Below, in pieces: positions 1 through 10,199 of a stretch of 64,000 bases of DNA. The stretch's first letter is position 1. The number at the start of each line of letters is the position of its first letter. Source of the stretch: Megalopta genalis (Eukaryota > Arthropoda > Insecta > Hymenoptera > Halictidae); the NCBI RefSeq assembly GCF_051020955.1, contig NC_135030.1:550501-614500 (forward strand). The letters are read 5' to 3'. Made by a program: the position numbers and the translations under genes. The notes beneath the pieces are model-generated. The model was not told the origin of the DNA. It did not search any database and saw only the letters and a program-made list of their open reading frames with translations.

Positions 1-1246
1 TTCTGCCATTTCGCGACCACCTTTGCACTGCCGACAGATAGATACATGCGCTGCCGTTACCGTCGTCCCAGGCACTCGACCTACGCTGTATCTTGATTAT
101 ATTCCATTTAGGGAACCGCCTTGCCGCCCGCGGACTCGCCAACTCGCGGGGGCATTTCCACGCCGAGATATCTCGTTTGTCACGGGGTTACCGTGAACCA
201 CGAATTTCTTGTTGGAAATATAGCCGACCAGAAGCGACAAGTTGCTGGAACGTCGTTACCGGACCGTCTTCGAGTAACGACTCGAGAAACATATTCAGGA
301 ATCTACCGATTAAGTGCACGCCGTTATGGCGCTGCGCAGATGTTGGTATATCTCATCAACATATATCTGAATGATATAATGATTATGTTATTAATTTAAT
401 AATTATTTATTTATTTATTTATTTATTCACGGAAATTCGGACATCTACTCTGTGTACCTGCAAAGTGTTTGAGCGATGCGCGACTTAATCGCACACCCGC
501 TAGGTGGATCAAAAGGTCGAGAACCACCGCTCTAAAGCATCGTGTTTGGCAAAAAAATCGCATTATCCCCTACATCATCTTTTCAAGCTGACTTCCTCTC
601 GGCCGATCATGTTTCTCGAACTTATTCGTTCCGTTATTAAGACATTTAGGAACGAAAGGGGGAATTCCATGGGAGCGCTTAAACGCGATACTTCCAATTC
701 CTGCGACGCGTTCCGGAATTTTTCTCTAACGCGAAAGTAATCCGGATCTGAATCGTCCGTCCCAGCAATTTGAAGCGAAATCCTCGATTCGGACCATTCA
801 TTGGGATCGTCCCGTTGCATTCGTAGACGAGATCCGGACCGGATCTCGGATTGAAAACGTCTCGCTATAACGGAAAACACTATTACGGTCCCGAGTGTAC
901 GCAGCGCACTTACGAAACGTTTAAGAGTCGAAGCATTTTCCTACGTACCGCTCTCTTTGTCCCATTCTCTGTTACGTTTATCTGACCCGGGATCTGTCTT
1001 CGCGAGCAACGGGAGACCGAGGCGTTTCGTCGGCGAATCCTGCCGGCACGGCGACCGACTTCGCTCGATTTACTTCAAATATTCGTTTTCTGTTAACAGC
1101 CCTGGGACATAATGTGTTCGCGGAACATGAAACCTTTGGGAAATCAGAAAGGATGTCGCGCACGCGCCGCGCAACTTGCGCGCATTCGAAGCCTATCGTT
1201 CTGTTTCCAAGTTTTAGAAATTGGTTCGAGCGCGATGTACGTGCCA
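1..1246. other. Unique intergenic or intronic DNA
   Basis: The stretch is mixed-composition unique sequence with a short TTTA microsatellite at about 397-427. Two overlapping open frames of about 92 codons cover 93-399, but I see no splice-site pair or family match, and frames open on several registers are common in GC-rich islands. I see no gene I can support here. Confidence 0.5.
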
Positions 1247-1250
1247 TTAA

Positions 1251-1453
1251 CATTTTAGACACGATGCGCCACTATAGCGACTTTCGCGGATGTCATCCTT
1301 CAGAACGACGCGACACTATAGTGATTTTCGCGGTTGTCATCTCTCTGGACGACGCGCCACTATAGTGGCTCGCTCATCGTTTGAACCAAATAATCGTCTT
1401 CATACGCATTGTTTCGCACTTCTTTTGTCTTCGCATCGATTTACAACAGTTTA
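1251..1453 (+). mobile_element. piggyBac-like miniature element, left part (copy 1)
   Basis: The block follows a TTAA at 1247-1250 and opens with CATTTTAGACACG, which matches the left end of the better preserved copy at 12579. It holds three tandem copies of a 44-bp unit around the palindromic motif CACTATAGTG (1261-1375), then about 75 bp shared with 12655-12737. A palindromic MITE (1454-1818) sits at the same internal site as in the 12.6-kb copy. The expected right part ending in CCTAAAAGG-TTAA is not found downstream, so this copy is truncated. The piggyBac assignment rests on the TTAA flank and end sequence only; no transposase is present. Confidence 0.6.
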
Positions 1454-1818
1454 CAGGGTGTCCCAAAAATGTCTCGCAATCCGGAAATGGCGGATTCCTC
1501 GGATCATTCGAAGCAACTTCTTCCTTTACAAAAATGTTCTCCGAGGCACCGTTGACGAGTTATCAACGAAAAACAGTGACCAATAAGAATCGAGTACGGC
1601 TGACGCGTGGCGGCCTAGCCAACCAGCGCGCGAAGCCCAGTTCCGCTCATCGGCTCGATCGCCACGCGCCAGCCGAGCTCGCCTCTCATTGGTCACTGTT
1701 TTTCGTTAATAACTCGTTAACGGTGCCTCGGAGAACATTTTTGTAAAGGAAAAAGTTGCTTCAAATGGCCCGAGGAACCTCCCATTTCCCGATTTCGAGT
1801 AACTTTTTGGACACCATG
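1454..1818. mobile_element. Palindromic TA-flanked MITE, copy A
   Basis: A 365-bp fold-back element opens with CAGGGTGTCCCAAAAATG and carries long terminal inverted repeats of about 100 bp or more around a GC-rich core. The right end is worn (GACACCATG in place of GACACCCTG). Five other near-full copies lie at 9.36, 12.74, 38.70, 51.77 and 61.26 kb. TA flanks suggest Tc1/mariner-type cross-mobilisation, which is inference. In copies A, B and C the core lies in the opposite orientation to copies D, E and F. Confidence 0.85.
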
Positions 1819-1822
1819 TGTA

Positions 1823-3430
1823 GCATGGTACAACTGTAGTCAGCATTTTATTTGTAAACAATCATTCGCGGAAGTGGCGGATTAGCGCATCTGTTTTACG
1901 CCGGAAATTAAATTCAGCGAGTCTGGCGCAATGGAATTATGGTGGCCGAAATGATGTTGAATTGGCCCGAGTCGGTATTAGCGTCCTAGGCTGCGGCATT
2001 ATTTTAAAAGTAACGAGGTGCAAGCCAGCTGAACCAGCTGCGCGACCTGGGTCCCCTGAAATTTAATCACATCTTGCCGACGACGTTACGATATAGTGAT
2101 TCATAAATCTTGGAATCGACGTTCCCTCGAACCGAGAATGTCTTTGAAAGGTATTTCCCTGTGCCGCAGCTTTTCCAACATTAAAACTCTTCATCCCCAC
2201 CACTCTTTATCCTCGCAGAGCGGTAACACTGCCGACGCCGATTTCCTGCGACACCCCTATCCGCCGTTCGCCACCCTTCGCCATCCTTCTTCGCCCATTT
2301 CCACCCGTTTCCACCCGCCGGCAACAGCTACCCTCCATCTGGCCTTCCTCCGACATCGACCACTCGACCTTCCCCTCTCAGCCACGCTTTACATTCCACT
2401 CCGCTAGATTTATTTGTCGATACATATTGGACCCCGCAACGACTGACACTAATCTCTGACCCCACGGTGCGACGCGGCCTGGCCACAGTGGACTGAAATG
2501 ACGAAGTTGCGTAAAAATCGTAGAACTTTCGATAGGAATGACATAAAAACCGTGCTACTTTTTGTTTACGTTAAAAGCGAAATGTTGTAGAATAAAGGAA
2601 AAATAGAGAGAGAGAAAGAGTATGGTGTGAAGATTTTTCATATTAAATTATAATATTATAGTTTGGTTTTTGAAGTAGAATTGGTGCGGATTGGTCAAGC
2701 TGTTTGTTTTGTCTTGTAACGCAAGCCTAGTTCTTCGATATCTGTAAAAATCAAGTGCATCGGGAATGTGTAAATAAAATACTTTCATCACCGTTACTGA
2801 AGCTGTCACTTTTAACTTTAATCATTCAGTTTTCATTTTTAATATTTCAATTTTTAATATAACAATAATAATATAATATTTTTATTTTTAATATTTATAT
2901 TTAATATTTCAATTTTTCCAAGTATATATTTCTATAAAGTCACAGTTATCGGTAATCTAATCAATTTCCTACGATTTATCAACTTTTAGGTTGAAATACA
3001 GCTTCGAATGGTCGGACGTCCGTTTTGAAATACTGTGCGGCGCAGCGCGGAAACTCATTCCGGCCACGAGAATTCGGGCAATTGATGCGCGCGATGCCAG
3101 AGCTTTCTGTCCTCGAAAAATGACGATTCGTCCCGGCCTTCGATTTCTCAGGTCTCACTATGTTACGCTGACACGGTCCTAAACTCAGTTCAACCGTGTA
3201 CCTTCGATATGAAATGTTAGCTACGTTATATTGGTCGTCGGATATAGCTACCGGTAGCCTCGGATCAACATAGAATTGGATCTCATATTACATTACATAA
3301 TTCAACCGACAAGTCAATACAGCGGCTACGAAAATATTGTTACAAAGAACGGTGGTGCTATCGGGGCAAGTGGCGCCCAAAAATGATGCAAAATCCGGTT
3401 TCATAGGTACGCTCAAAATAAAAAGAGAAC
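1823..3430. other. Unique DNA, no gene seen
   Basis: The first 700 bp are fairly GC-balanced and include a C-rich stretch at 2190-2400 that gives proline-rich spurious frames. From 2600 to 2950 it becomes AT-rich with TTTTTAATATTT runs. A 63-codon frame at 2991-3182 has no recognisable features. Confidence 0.4.
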
Positions 3431-3432
3431 TA

Positions 3433-3514
3433 TTAGGGGGACCGGAAAGTAATGTCGTTTCTGCGCATATTTATCTGTTTGAAGTTAATTTAAACGACAT
3501 AACTTTCCGGTAAT
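3433..3514. mobile_element. Deleted mariner-type end pair
   Basis: Two mariner-like terminal inverted repeats face each other within about 80 bp: GACCGGAAAGTAATGTCG on the left and its near complement ending in AACTTTCCGG on the right. Almost the whole interior is gone. The sequence resembles the end at 49545 (ACCGGAAAGTTCTGTCCG). The right end runs directly into the 50-bp minisatellite. Confidence 0.55.
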
Positions 3515-3806
3515 ATATATAGCTAATATTTATAGCTAATATAGCTAATATATAGCTATATTATATATATAGCTAATATTTATAGCTAATATAGCTAATA
3601 TATAGCTATATTATATATATAGCTAATATTTATAGCTAATATAGCTAATATATAGCTATATTATATATATAGCTAATATTTATAGCTAATATAGCTAATA
3701 TATAGCTATATTATATATATATAGCTAATATATATATAACTAATATATATAGCTAATATATATAGCTAATATAGCTAATATATAGCTATATTATATATAT
3801 AGCTAA
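3513..3806. repeat. 50-bp AT-rich minisatellite
   Basis: The repeat has a period of exactly 50 bp in its central part (for example 3551, 3601, 3651), with several units built from TAGCTAATAT and TAGCTATATTA blocks. Each unit is itself partly palindromic (ATATAGCTATAT). It is non-coding. Confidence 0.85.
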
Positions 3807-3809
3807 TTA

Positions 3810-5325
3810 CTTAACCATACAGGTCACAATGTGGTATAGTTTTTTTCATTCTTTTTTTTTATTAATTATTAACACGGCTACGCAACTTCAAACGTTACAG
3901 GAGAAAGACAACTTTAACATGCAAAATGAATTGTTAGCTGTTGTTAGATACTATTCGAGTAGCTAAAGTGATTTTTATAATTATTAATGCCACTGAAGCG
4001 TTACAGAGGTTTCGTATGAAAATATCTAGCATACTGGAATTAAATCTTTATAGGACAATTAACTTTCAAAATTCACTTATATATTCTGTATTTAACATTT
4101 CTATTTTACAATTATATTGTTTCATTTATCGATGTTGTTAAAAATGAACTATATATACACACAATACAATTATTTTGCTCATTTTTCAAATTGCAACTTC
4201 TTGCAACTACTTGCAACTGCAGATTAATTTTCATACGAAGCATATTTCTTTGTTGTGGTGATCGGAAGAAGCTGAGAAATTATGGTGATTAATTTGCGAG
4301 ACACCTTGTATATATCCGTCACTCAGTTTTAGTTTCGAAAATATTTGCAAAATATTGTATTGCACCGTATTGATTATTAAAATTATGATTAATTTTAGAT
4401 CGAGCTTCTACTTGAGATAATCCAAAACCCCTGACCTAGGCCGAACCGAAAACAATACGCGAATTTCTGCTTGATATTTTGTATCGGAGACTGATTCTAT
4501 TCGAATGTACAGCACACGCTGAGGCCAGACCTAATCCACGCTTCGAACGTTCGCAAAATTTATAGTTTTCGAGTCCGGGAAACCGAGACTTACGGGATTT
4601 ATGAAATTATATGCAACATAACTCTCGATAAAATACTATATTCTATGTGATCGTTCGTTTCAGAAGCTACTAAATATTGTAGAGACAAAGCTTATGAATA
4701 TACATATACAATTTATGCGTTTTCACGTACCGTGTATGGGTTTCACGTATACGCTTATACAAACAGATCCTGAAAAAGAATTCATTTGATTGAAAAATAT
4801 GCTAGAGATATATACCGTATTGTTGCAAACGCGGATTTATCTTTATTAAAATTTACGTAAATATAAATTACATCGTGACACGTGCTAAGCAAACTGTCTA
4901 GTTTCAAGCATTAATTAATAAATGAATTATGGCACGTGTTTTTGAAACGTGAGAATCGCGAAAATGTTTGCTTAATTTCATCGCAACGAATATTCGAACA
5001 AAAAATGCTGCCTTTTAATATGTTTCCAAATAAATGATTCCTTTAAAATTTCGTTCGTATTAATATATTCAATATTAAAAAAAAAAAAAAGAAAAACAAG
5101 CAGATCGGGCATATAAATTCTTTTTCTACCCCGAATAATTTCCGAGATAAATAATCAAATATCGTGTGCTCTCGCCATTTCCAAGGCAATTATTACATTT
5201 TGAATATCAATAACCGTAAAAGCTTTCTATACGTGTCGAATATTTTTTTCGAGATTCGTGTTACATGAAAGTGTCGTCACACTCGGAAAATGCCATTTCT
5301 CCTTTTACTAGTTGTGCCAATTGTT
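3810..5325. other. AT-rich unique DNA, no gene seen
   Basis: The stretch has no recognisable coding frame. An isolated transposon-like end, GAGACACCTTGTATATA, lies at about 4298-4314, with no partner seen. A poly-A run is present at about 5078-5090. Confidence 0.4.
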
Positions 5326-5328
5326 TGA

Positions 5329-5543
5329 CGAGATCAACGCGAAAAATGTGAATGTTCAGATAATTGAATTACTTCAGGGACACCGAAATTACAATAATTT
5401 GAAAAATTTTTCTGATAAAAGCCCCTAACAAAATCTTCTTCGTTCTAAGTTCATAACAATCACATTTAATCGAAGATTTTGTTTGCTCGTAATAATCATT
5501 ATTGACAATGAAAAATTTATTTCTGTTACTTATAATTACTGCT
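5329..5543. repeat. Dispersed repeat, copy 1 (partner at 50.1 kb)
   Basis: About 215 bp beginning GCGAAAAATGTGAATGTTCAG match 50092-50340 closely in the same orientation. The 50-kb copy carries an extra AT-rich insert of about 28 bp before CAGGGACACCGAA. The family is unknown. Confidence 0.75.
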
Positions 5544-5544
5544 A

Positions 5545-5830
5545 TCAATAACCAGTCAAGGCGACCTTGACTTTTAGTTGAAAAACAATAGCTTTTGAAA
5601 TTTGTCATTTCTCAATATGTAGCCGACTAAATACTGTTATTTATATATAATATAATATTTATATATTTTGCTAGCCACATCGTATATTTACTGGCATGAA
5701 AAGCATCTACAAAATAAAAAGCATCACCCGAAAATCAACAACTTTTGACATTTATTCTTATTTAGCATGTAGCTAAATACTAATTAACTTTCACTAGAAA
5801 CATTTTTTTCTCAGACTGTCGAAGGTGCTT
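5545..5830 (-). repeat. Degenerate repeat related to 30.1 and 47.4 kb
   Basis: The segment with GGCGACCTTGACTTTTAG and the following GAAAAACAATAG is the reverse complement of the MITE interior at 30.1 kb. The stretch around 5760-5800 also resembles 47.33 kb in reverse. Ends are not defined. Confidence 0.45.
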
Positions 5831-6610
5831 AAAAAATCTTGACGCCAGCAAGCACATCTGTAAAACGTGTTTAGCTTCTAGCGAATTTAGACGAAGGAGT
5901 CGAATAATCGAGATTCTACCGTAGCTCGTGAGGTAGACGCCCGAATCGCTTAAGACGATCTCCCTTCCGTCCTTTCGCCGACGTTAACAAAATTGATTCG
6001 AGAATAGAATTACGCCATTAATATCACGGACATTATCATAGTTGTCGTGCATCAGTTACGCCCGCTGCATATGCTAGGAACCGGTTGTCACGAACACTCA
6101 GACGTAATGCGGGAGGAGTGTAGATCAACGCTTAACGAAACAAGCCGGAATCCAGGGGAGAGAGAGAGAGGGAGAGGGAGAGAGAGAGAGAGAGGACCAG
6201 TCGGAATTAACATATGGGTAAACACTGGTAATACAAGTCGGTCGCCGGAATATAGCTCGAGGCGAGTAGACGCAGCCGGTATCGCTATCTCTGACTGGTA
6301 TCTCAATAGTACGGTTCTCTCAACGTTTCGAGATCTGACCCCATAACCTACCCCAGAACGATGGGAAACGGGTCGGTGTACCTTTACCTACCACCATGTC
6401 ACGACCAATTCCAGCGATCAGAAGTCGGGATCTACGCGTGGGCGAATAAGGAACGCGTGCTCGCGATAACGAAATCCGAACTTGCAGGAATTAACCATTC
6501 GATAACAACGAAAATTCTCGGCGTTGTTCTATAACCGGGATAACCCTGGGCACCCTTATAATGAACTCCTGTATTACACGTCACTGTTTTATGTAACTTT
6601 TACATAATTA
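5831..6610. other. Unique DNA with GA microsatellite
   Basis: The stretch is mixed-composition unique sequence. A GA-rich microsatellite lies at about 6158-6195. A 99-codon frame spans that repeat (6047-6346) and is not convincing as coding because half of it is simple repeat. Confidence 0.4.
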
Positions 6611-6613
6611 TGT

Positions 6614-7150
6614 AAGCATTCGTTTGTATTTTTTTTTATATTTAATATTATTTTATATGATATTTTATTATATTCCTTTATTATATTTTGTATAATACTT
6701 TATATAATAAAATATTAAGCATATTAAAGCAAATATTAAGCAAATATTAAGCAATATAAGCATTCGTTTGTATTTTCTTATATTTAATATTATTTTATAT
6801 GATATTTTATTATATTCCTTTATTATATTTTGTACAATATTTGATATAATAAAATATTAAGCATATTAAAGCAAATATTAAGCAAATATTAAGCAATATA
6901 AGTATTCGTTTGTATTTTTTTTATATTTAATATTATTTTATATAATATTTTATTATATTCCTTTATTATATTTTGTATAATATTTTATATAATAAAATAT
7001 TAAGCATATTAAAGCAAATATTAAGCAAATATTAAGCAATATATAGTAAGCATTCGTTTGTATTTTCTTATATTTAATATTATTTTAAATGATATTTTAT
7101 TATATTCCTTTATTATATTTTGCATAATATTTTATATAGTAAAATATTAT
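6614..7150. repeat. 142-148-bp minisatellite, four units
   Basis: Four direct copies begin with AAGCATTCGTTTGTATTTT or a variant at 6614, 6758, 6900 and 7048. Each then contains TTATATTTAATATTATTTTA and, in the first three, tandem AAATATTAAGC triplets near the end. The fourth is shorter. It is non-coding. Confidence 0.85.
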
Positions 7151-7725
7151 TTTGATTATTTCTCTGGAGAATTTCTACTCCCTCCTATACAAGAGTACCC
7201 GGTTATTGAACGAACGAATATTAAAATTTATCGTTCAATTTTAATACTCGTCCGCTAATAAAATTCGTAGACTCGGAACAGATATCGGTAGGAAACGTGT
7301 AAAACAACGACGATCCAGCCGGATATTGAAATATTTTACCAGGGAGCAAAACATATAGTTCGATGCGAATGTTGAAAAGGGTACACGATTAGTGACATAA
7401 ATGAGCCTTTTAGTTGAAAGGTGTTGACAAGCTATGTCCCGTATCTTAATGTAGTGTGAACATTGGACGTTTGTGTAATGCTTCGTACAAAAATAAGAAC
7501 TTAATGTGTTAGCTTCGTTGTAGAAAAATCAAGTGGAAGAATAGTGACTACGATAATATAATTTAATGAGAAAAATTCCCATTCCTATCGACAGTCGAGA
7601 AACGATATCATAACGAATAATCAAGTGCCATTATTGCACTGACATGTGTTATATTTTTCTGGAACAAAGGTAACTTACGCCATATGGCACTTAATGTAGA
7701 GGGTTCGGATCAGGAGTGTCTATTT
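7151..7725. other. Unique DNA, no gene seen
   Basis: The stretch is mixed-composition sequence between two tandem arrays, with no supported feature. Confidence 0.35.
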
Positions 7726-7726
7726 T

Positions 7727-7872
7727 TATTATATATTATATTATATTATATTATATTATATTATATTATTATATTATATTATATTATATTATATTATATT
7801 ATATTATATTATATTATATTATATTATATTATATTATATTATATTATATTATATTATATTATATTATATTAT
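7727..7872. repeat. ATATT pentanucleotide array 1
   Basis: A nearly pure pentanucleotide array reads TATTATATTA repeatedly on the + strand. Two further arrays of the same motif and orientation lie at 31.9 and 49.7 kb. Its apparent ILYYIILYY open frame is a repeat artefact. Confidence 0.95.
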
Positions 7873-7874
7873 TA

Positions 7875-9356
7875 ATCTAATTACGGGGCCCTGTCCTCCT
7901 CATGTCAATGACCGCATTCCGGAACAGTATCGTTAATTTTATAGTTGTGAAAATGGCCCATCGTTCGAGGGTCGATAGATGGCATCGTTTGTATTTTTAC
8001 CTGCTGTTATCTATGTATACTAATAATTGATGAGTGATGAAACTAGTACCTTATTTTACAATAATATATCAATTTTTATGTAAAATGTTTTCAAAATGTC
8101 GCCCATTTTGTTCTAAGCAATAATGGATATACATAGCAATAAGCAATAATAATCTTCTGCATTCCAGTATTTTCTGTGTTACTAAACCACAATCACAGAA
8201 AATATTGTAATAATAACAATAACAAATTAAAGATAATAATAAAAATAAATATAATAAATATATCTTTAAAAAATAATAAAAGAAAATAATAAAAATATCT
8301 TTAGCTAAAATTATCGAAATTACTGCCGGCTGCGACAACGTTAACGAAGTTATTGACAATTACAAGAAAAGAGCATTTCTCTAGTCTCGTTGTTTCACTA
8401 TTTTAGCATGACAATGTCTCAACGACGCTGTCACACGGGACGACGGTCACGGGCGACCACAACTGTCTCGCATAGAAGCGTTCTTAATCTAAAATTGATA
8501 GCAACAAAGTTCCCAAGGCAGGGCTATTACTTCTATCTATAAATAGTGCTCCCGGTGCTTGGGGGGTGAAACTCGCAGAAACTTGGAATCGACAGAAAAT
8601 TTAACTTCACGTGTCCATGGCGGAACAATGGCCGCGCATAGAGGAAACGATAAAAATAGACAAAACTGGCTGCAGTGAACTCGATGGTTCCTCTATATCT
8701 ACCGACTGCTTCCTACCCACCATCTTTCTCCTCCTTGTTCGCGGTGTGCACGGCCGCGACGGTAACTTCGGTCATTACATTGCCAATGTCGTGCACCGAG
8801 AAGTGCAGGTTATTCGCGTTGCAAGTGGCCGCCGCAATCGCCCAGAGACACGAGCGGAAACAGCCAGAAAGGAGAAGAGTTTGCGTCCCCCTATCTGCGT
8901 AGTTTATACTTCTGGTGTGTGGAGCACGCCAGATAGCCGACAGTATGTGTAAGGAATGGTTTGTCTCCTTCGTGTTTCGAATACACCGCGGGGATCGCGC
9001 CAGGAATCTAAAAAACTTAATATCCACCGTCACGCCGGCACAGCGTGCGCGGACTTAAAAGCAGATTTGTTTTCGCATTTTCAGCCGGTTGTTGTCTCCT
9101 TTTTGTCCCCCGGCAGCCCCGTATGCGACTAGACACTTGCCGCCCCTGCGCAACTTGTCTCCCCTCTCCCCCACGTCGAGCCGGTTGCATAGACGTGACG
9201 AGGCGACCGACAAGGATTTCGCCCCTTGCAGGATGCAACGAGACCGTTAACTGCCGTCAAATCCTCCGAAATGATTCGACGTACGTTGAGGAAAGAAGTA
9301 TGTCGAAGTATGTCTCGCTTGTCGTGCGAAGGACAGTATACAGTGGGAAACAAATA
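7875..9356. other. Unique DNA with GC-rich island at 8.6-9.25 kb
   Basis: AT-rich sequence up to 8.4 kb is followed by a GC-rich island (about 8600-9250) with overlapping open frames on both strands (up to about 138 codons). None has a recognisable motif. The island could contain an exon or regulatory DNA of a neighbouring gene; I cannot decide from the sequence. Confidence 0.35.
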
Positions 9357-9725
9357 TACATTTTTGTCCCAAAAATGTCTCATAATCCGGAAATGGCGGA
9401 TTCTTCGGATCATTTGAGGCAGCTTCTTCCTTTACAAAAATTTTCTCCGAGGCACCGTTAACGAGTTATTCACGAAAAACAGTGACCAATAAGGAATCGA
9501 GTACGGCTGGCGCGAGGCGGCCCAGCCAACCAGCGCGCGAAGCCCAGTTCCGCTCATTGGCTTGGTCGCCTCGCGCCAGCCGAGCTCGCCTCTCATTGGT
9601 CACGGTTTTTCGTTAATAACTCGTTAACGGTGCCTCGGAGAACATTTTTGTAAAGGAAAAAGTTGCTTCGAATGGCCTGAAAAACCCGCCACTTTCGGAT
9701 TGCGAGACATTTTTGGGACACCCTG
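9357..9725. mobile_element. Palindromic TA-flanked MITE, copy B
   Basis: This full-length copy of the family has a worn left end (ACATTTTTGTCCCAAAAATG) and an intact right end (GGGACACCCTG followed by TA). The start codon that opens the family's 70-codon frame is lost (ATG to ATT), so the frame is closed here. Confidence 0.85.
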
Positions 9726-9727
9726 TA

Positions 9728-10179
9728 TAGTGATGCGCATAATTATAGACTCGAAGTGACTTTTACATTGTTGCCGACATTTAGACGGAAACTCAACAAA
9801 ATATCGCGTTTGTTTATTTCTATTTTCTATTACTTTTAATACGCCATTATACAAATGTGTTTCGTTATGTTCTTTATTATTCTTTATTATTCGTTATATT
9901 CTTTATTATTCACTCAAAGTAACTTCTACACTTTTACTGATATTTAAACAAAAACCAAAAAATACTTCAATTATAGTATACTCTTCAAATATACTATTAT
10001 ATATATTTCATTTAATATTATTGTAATACTATTTATATAATACTATTATATATATACTTCATTATATACTTCAATTTTCTATTAATTGTAATATAGAGAT
10101 ATATACAAATATGGTGTTTTCTTAAGTTTTTGTTTAAATATTACAGAAAAAGTTACTTCGTGTCTATAATTATTCACAC
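9728..10179. mobile_element. TIR element with CATAATTATAGAC ends
   Basis: The left arm (9728-9762, GCATAATTATAGACTCGAAG) is the inverted counterpart of the right arm (about 10147-10179, CGTGTCTATAATTATTCAC). A third, partial copy of the inner arm (CAAAGTAACTTCTACA) lies at about 9913. The interior is AT-rich and non-coding. It starts immediately after the TA flank of MITE copy B, so one may have landed in the end of the other. Confidence 0.55.
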
Positions 10180-10199
10180 CATTTTATGTAGACACCCTT

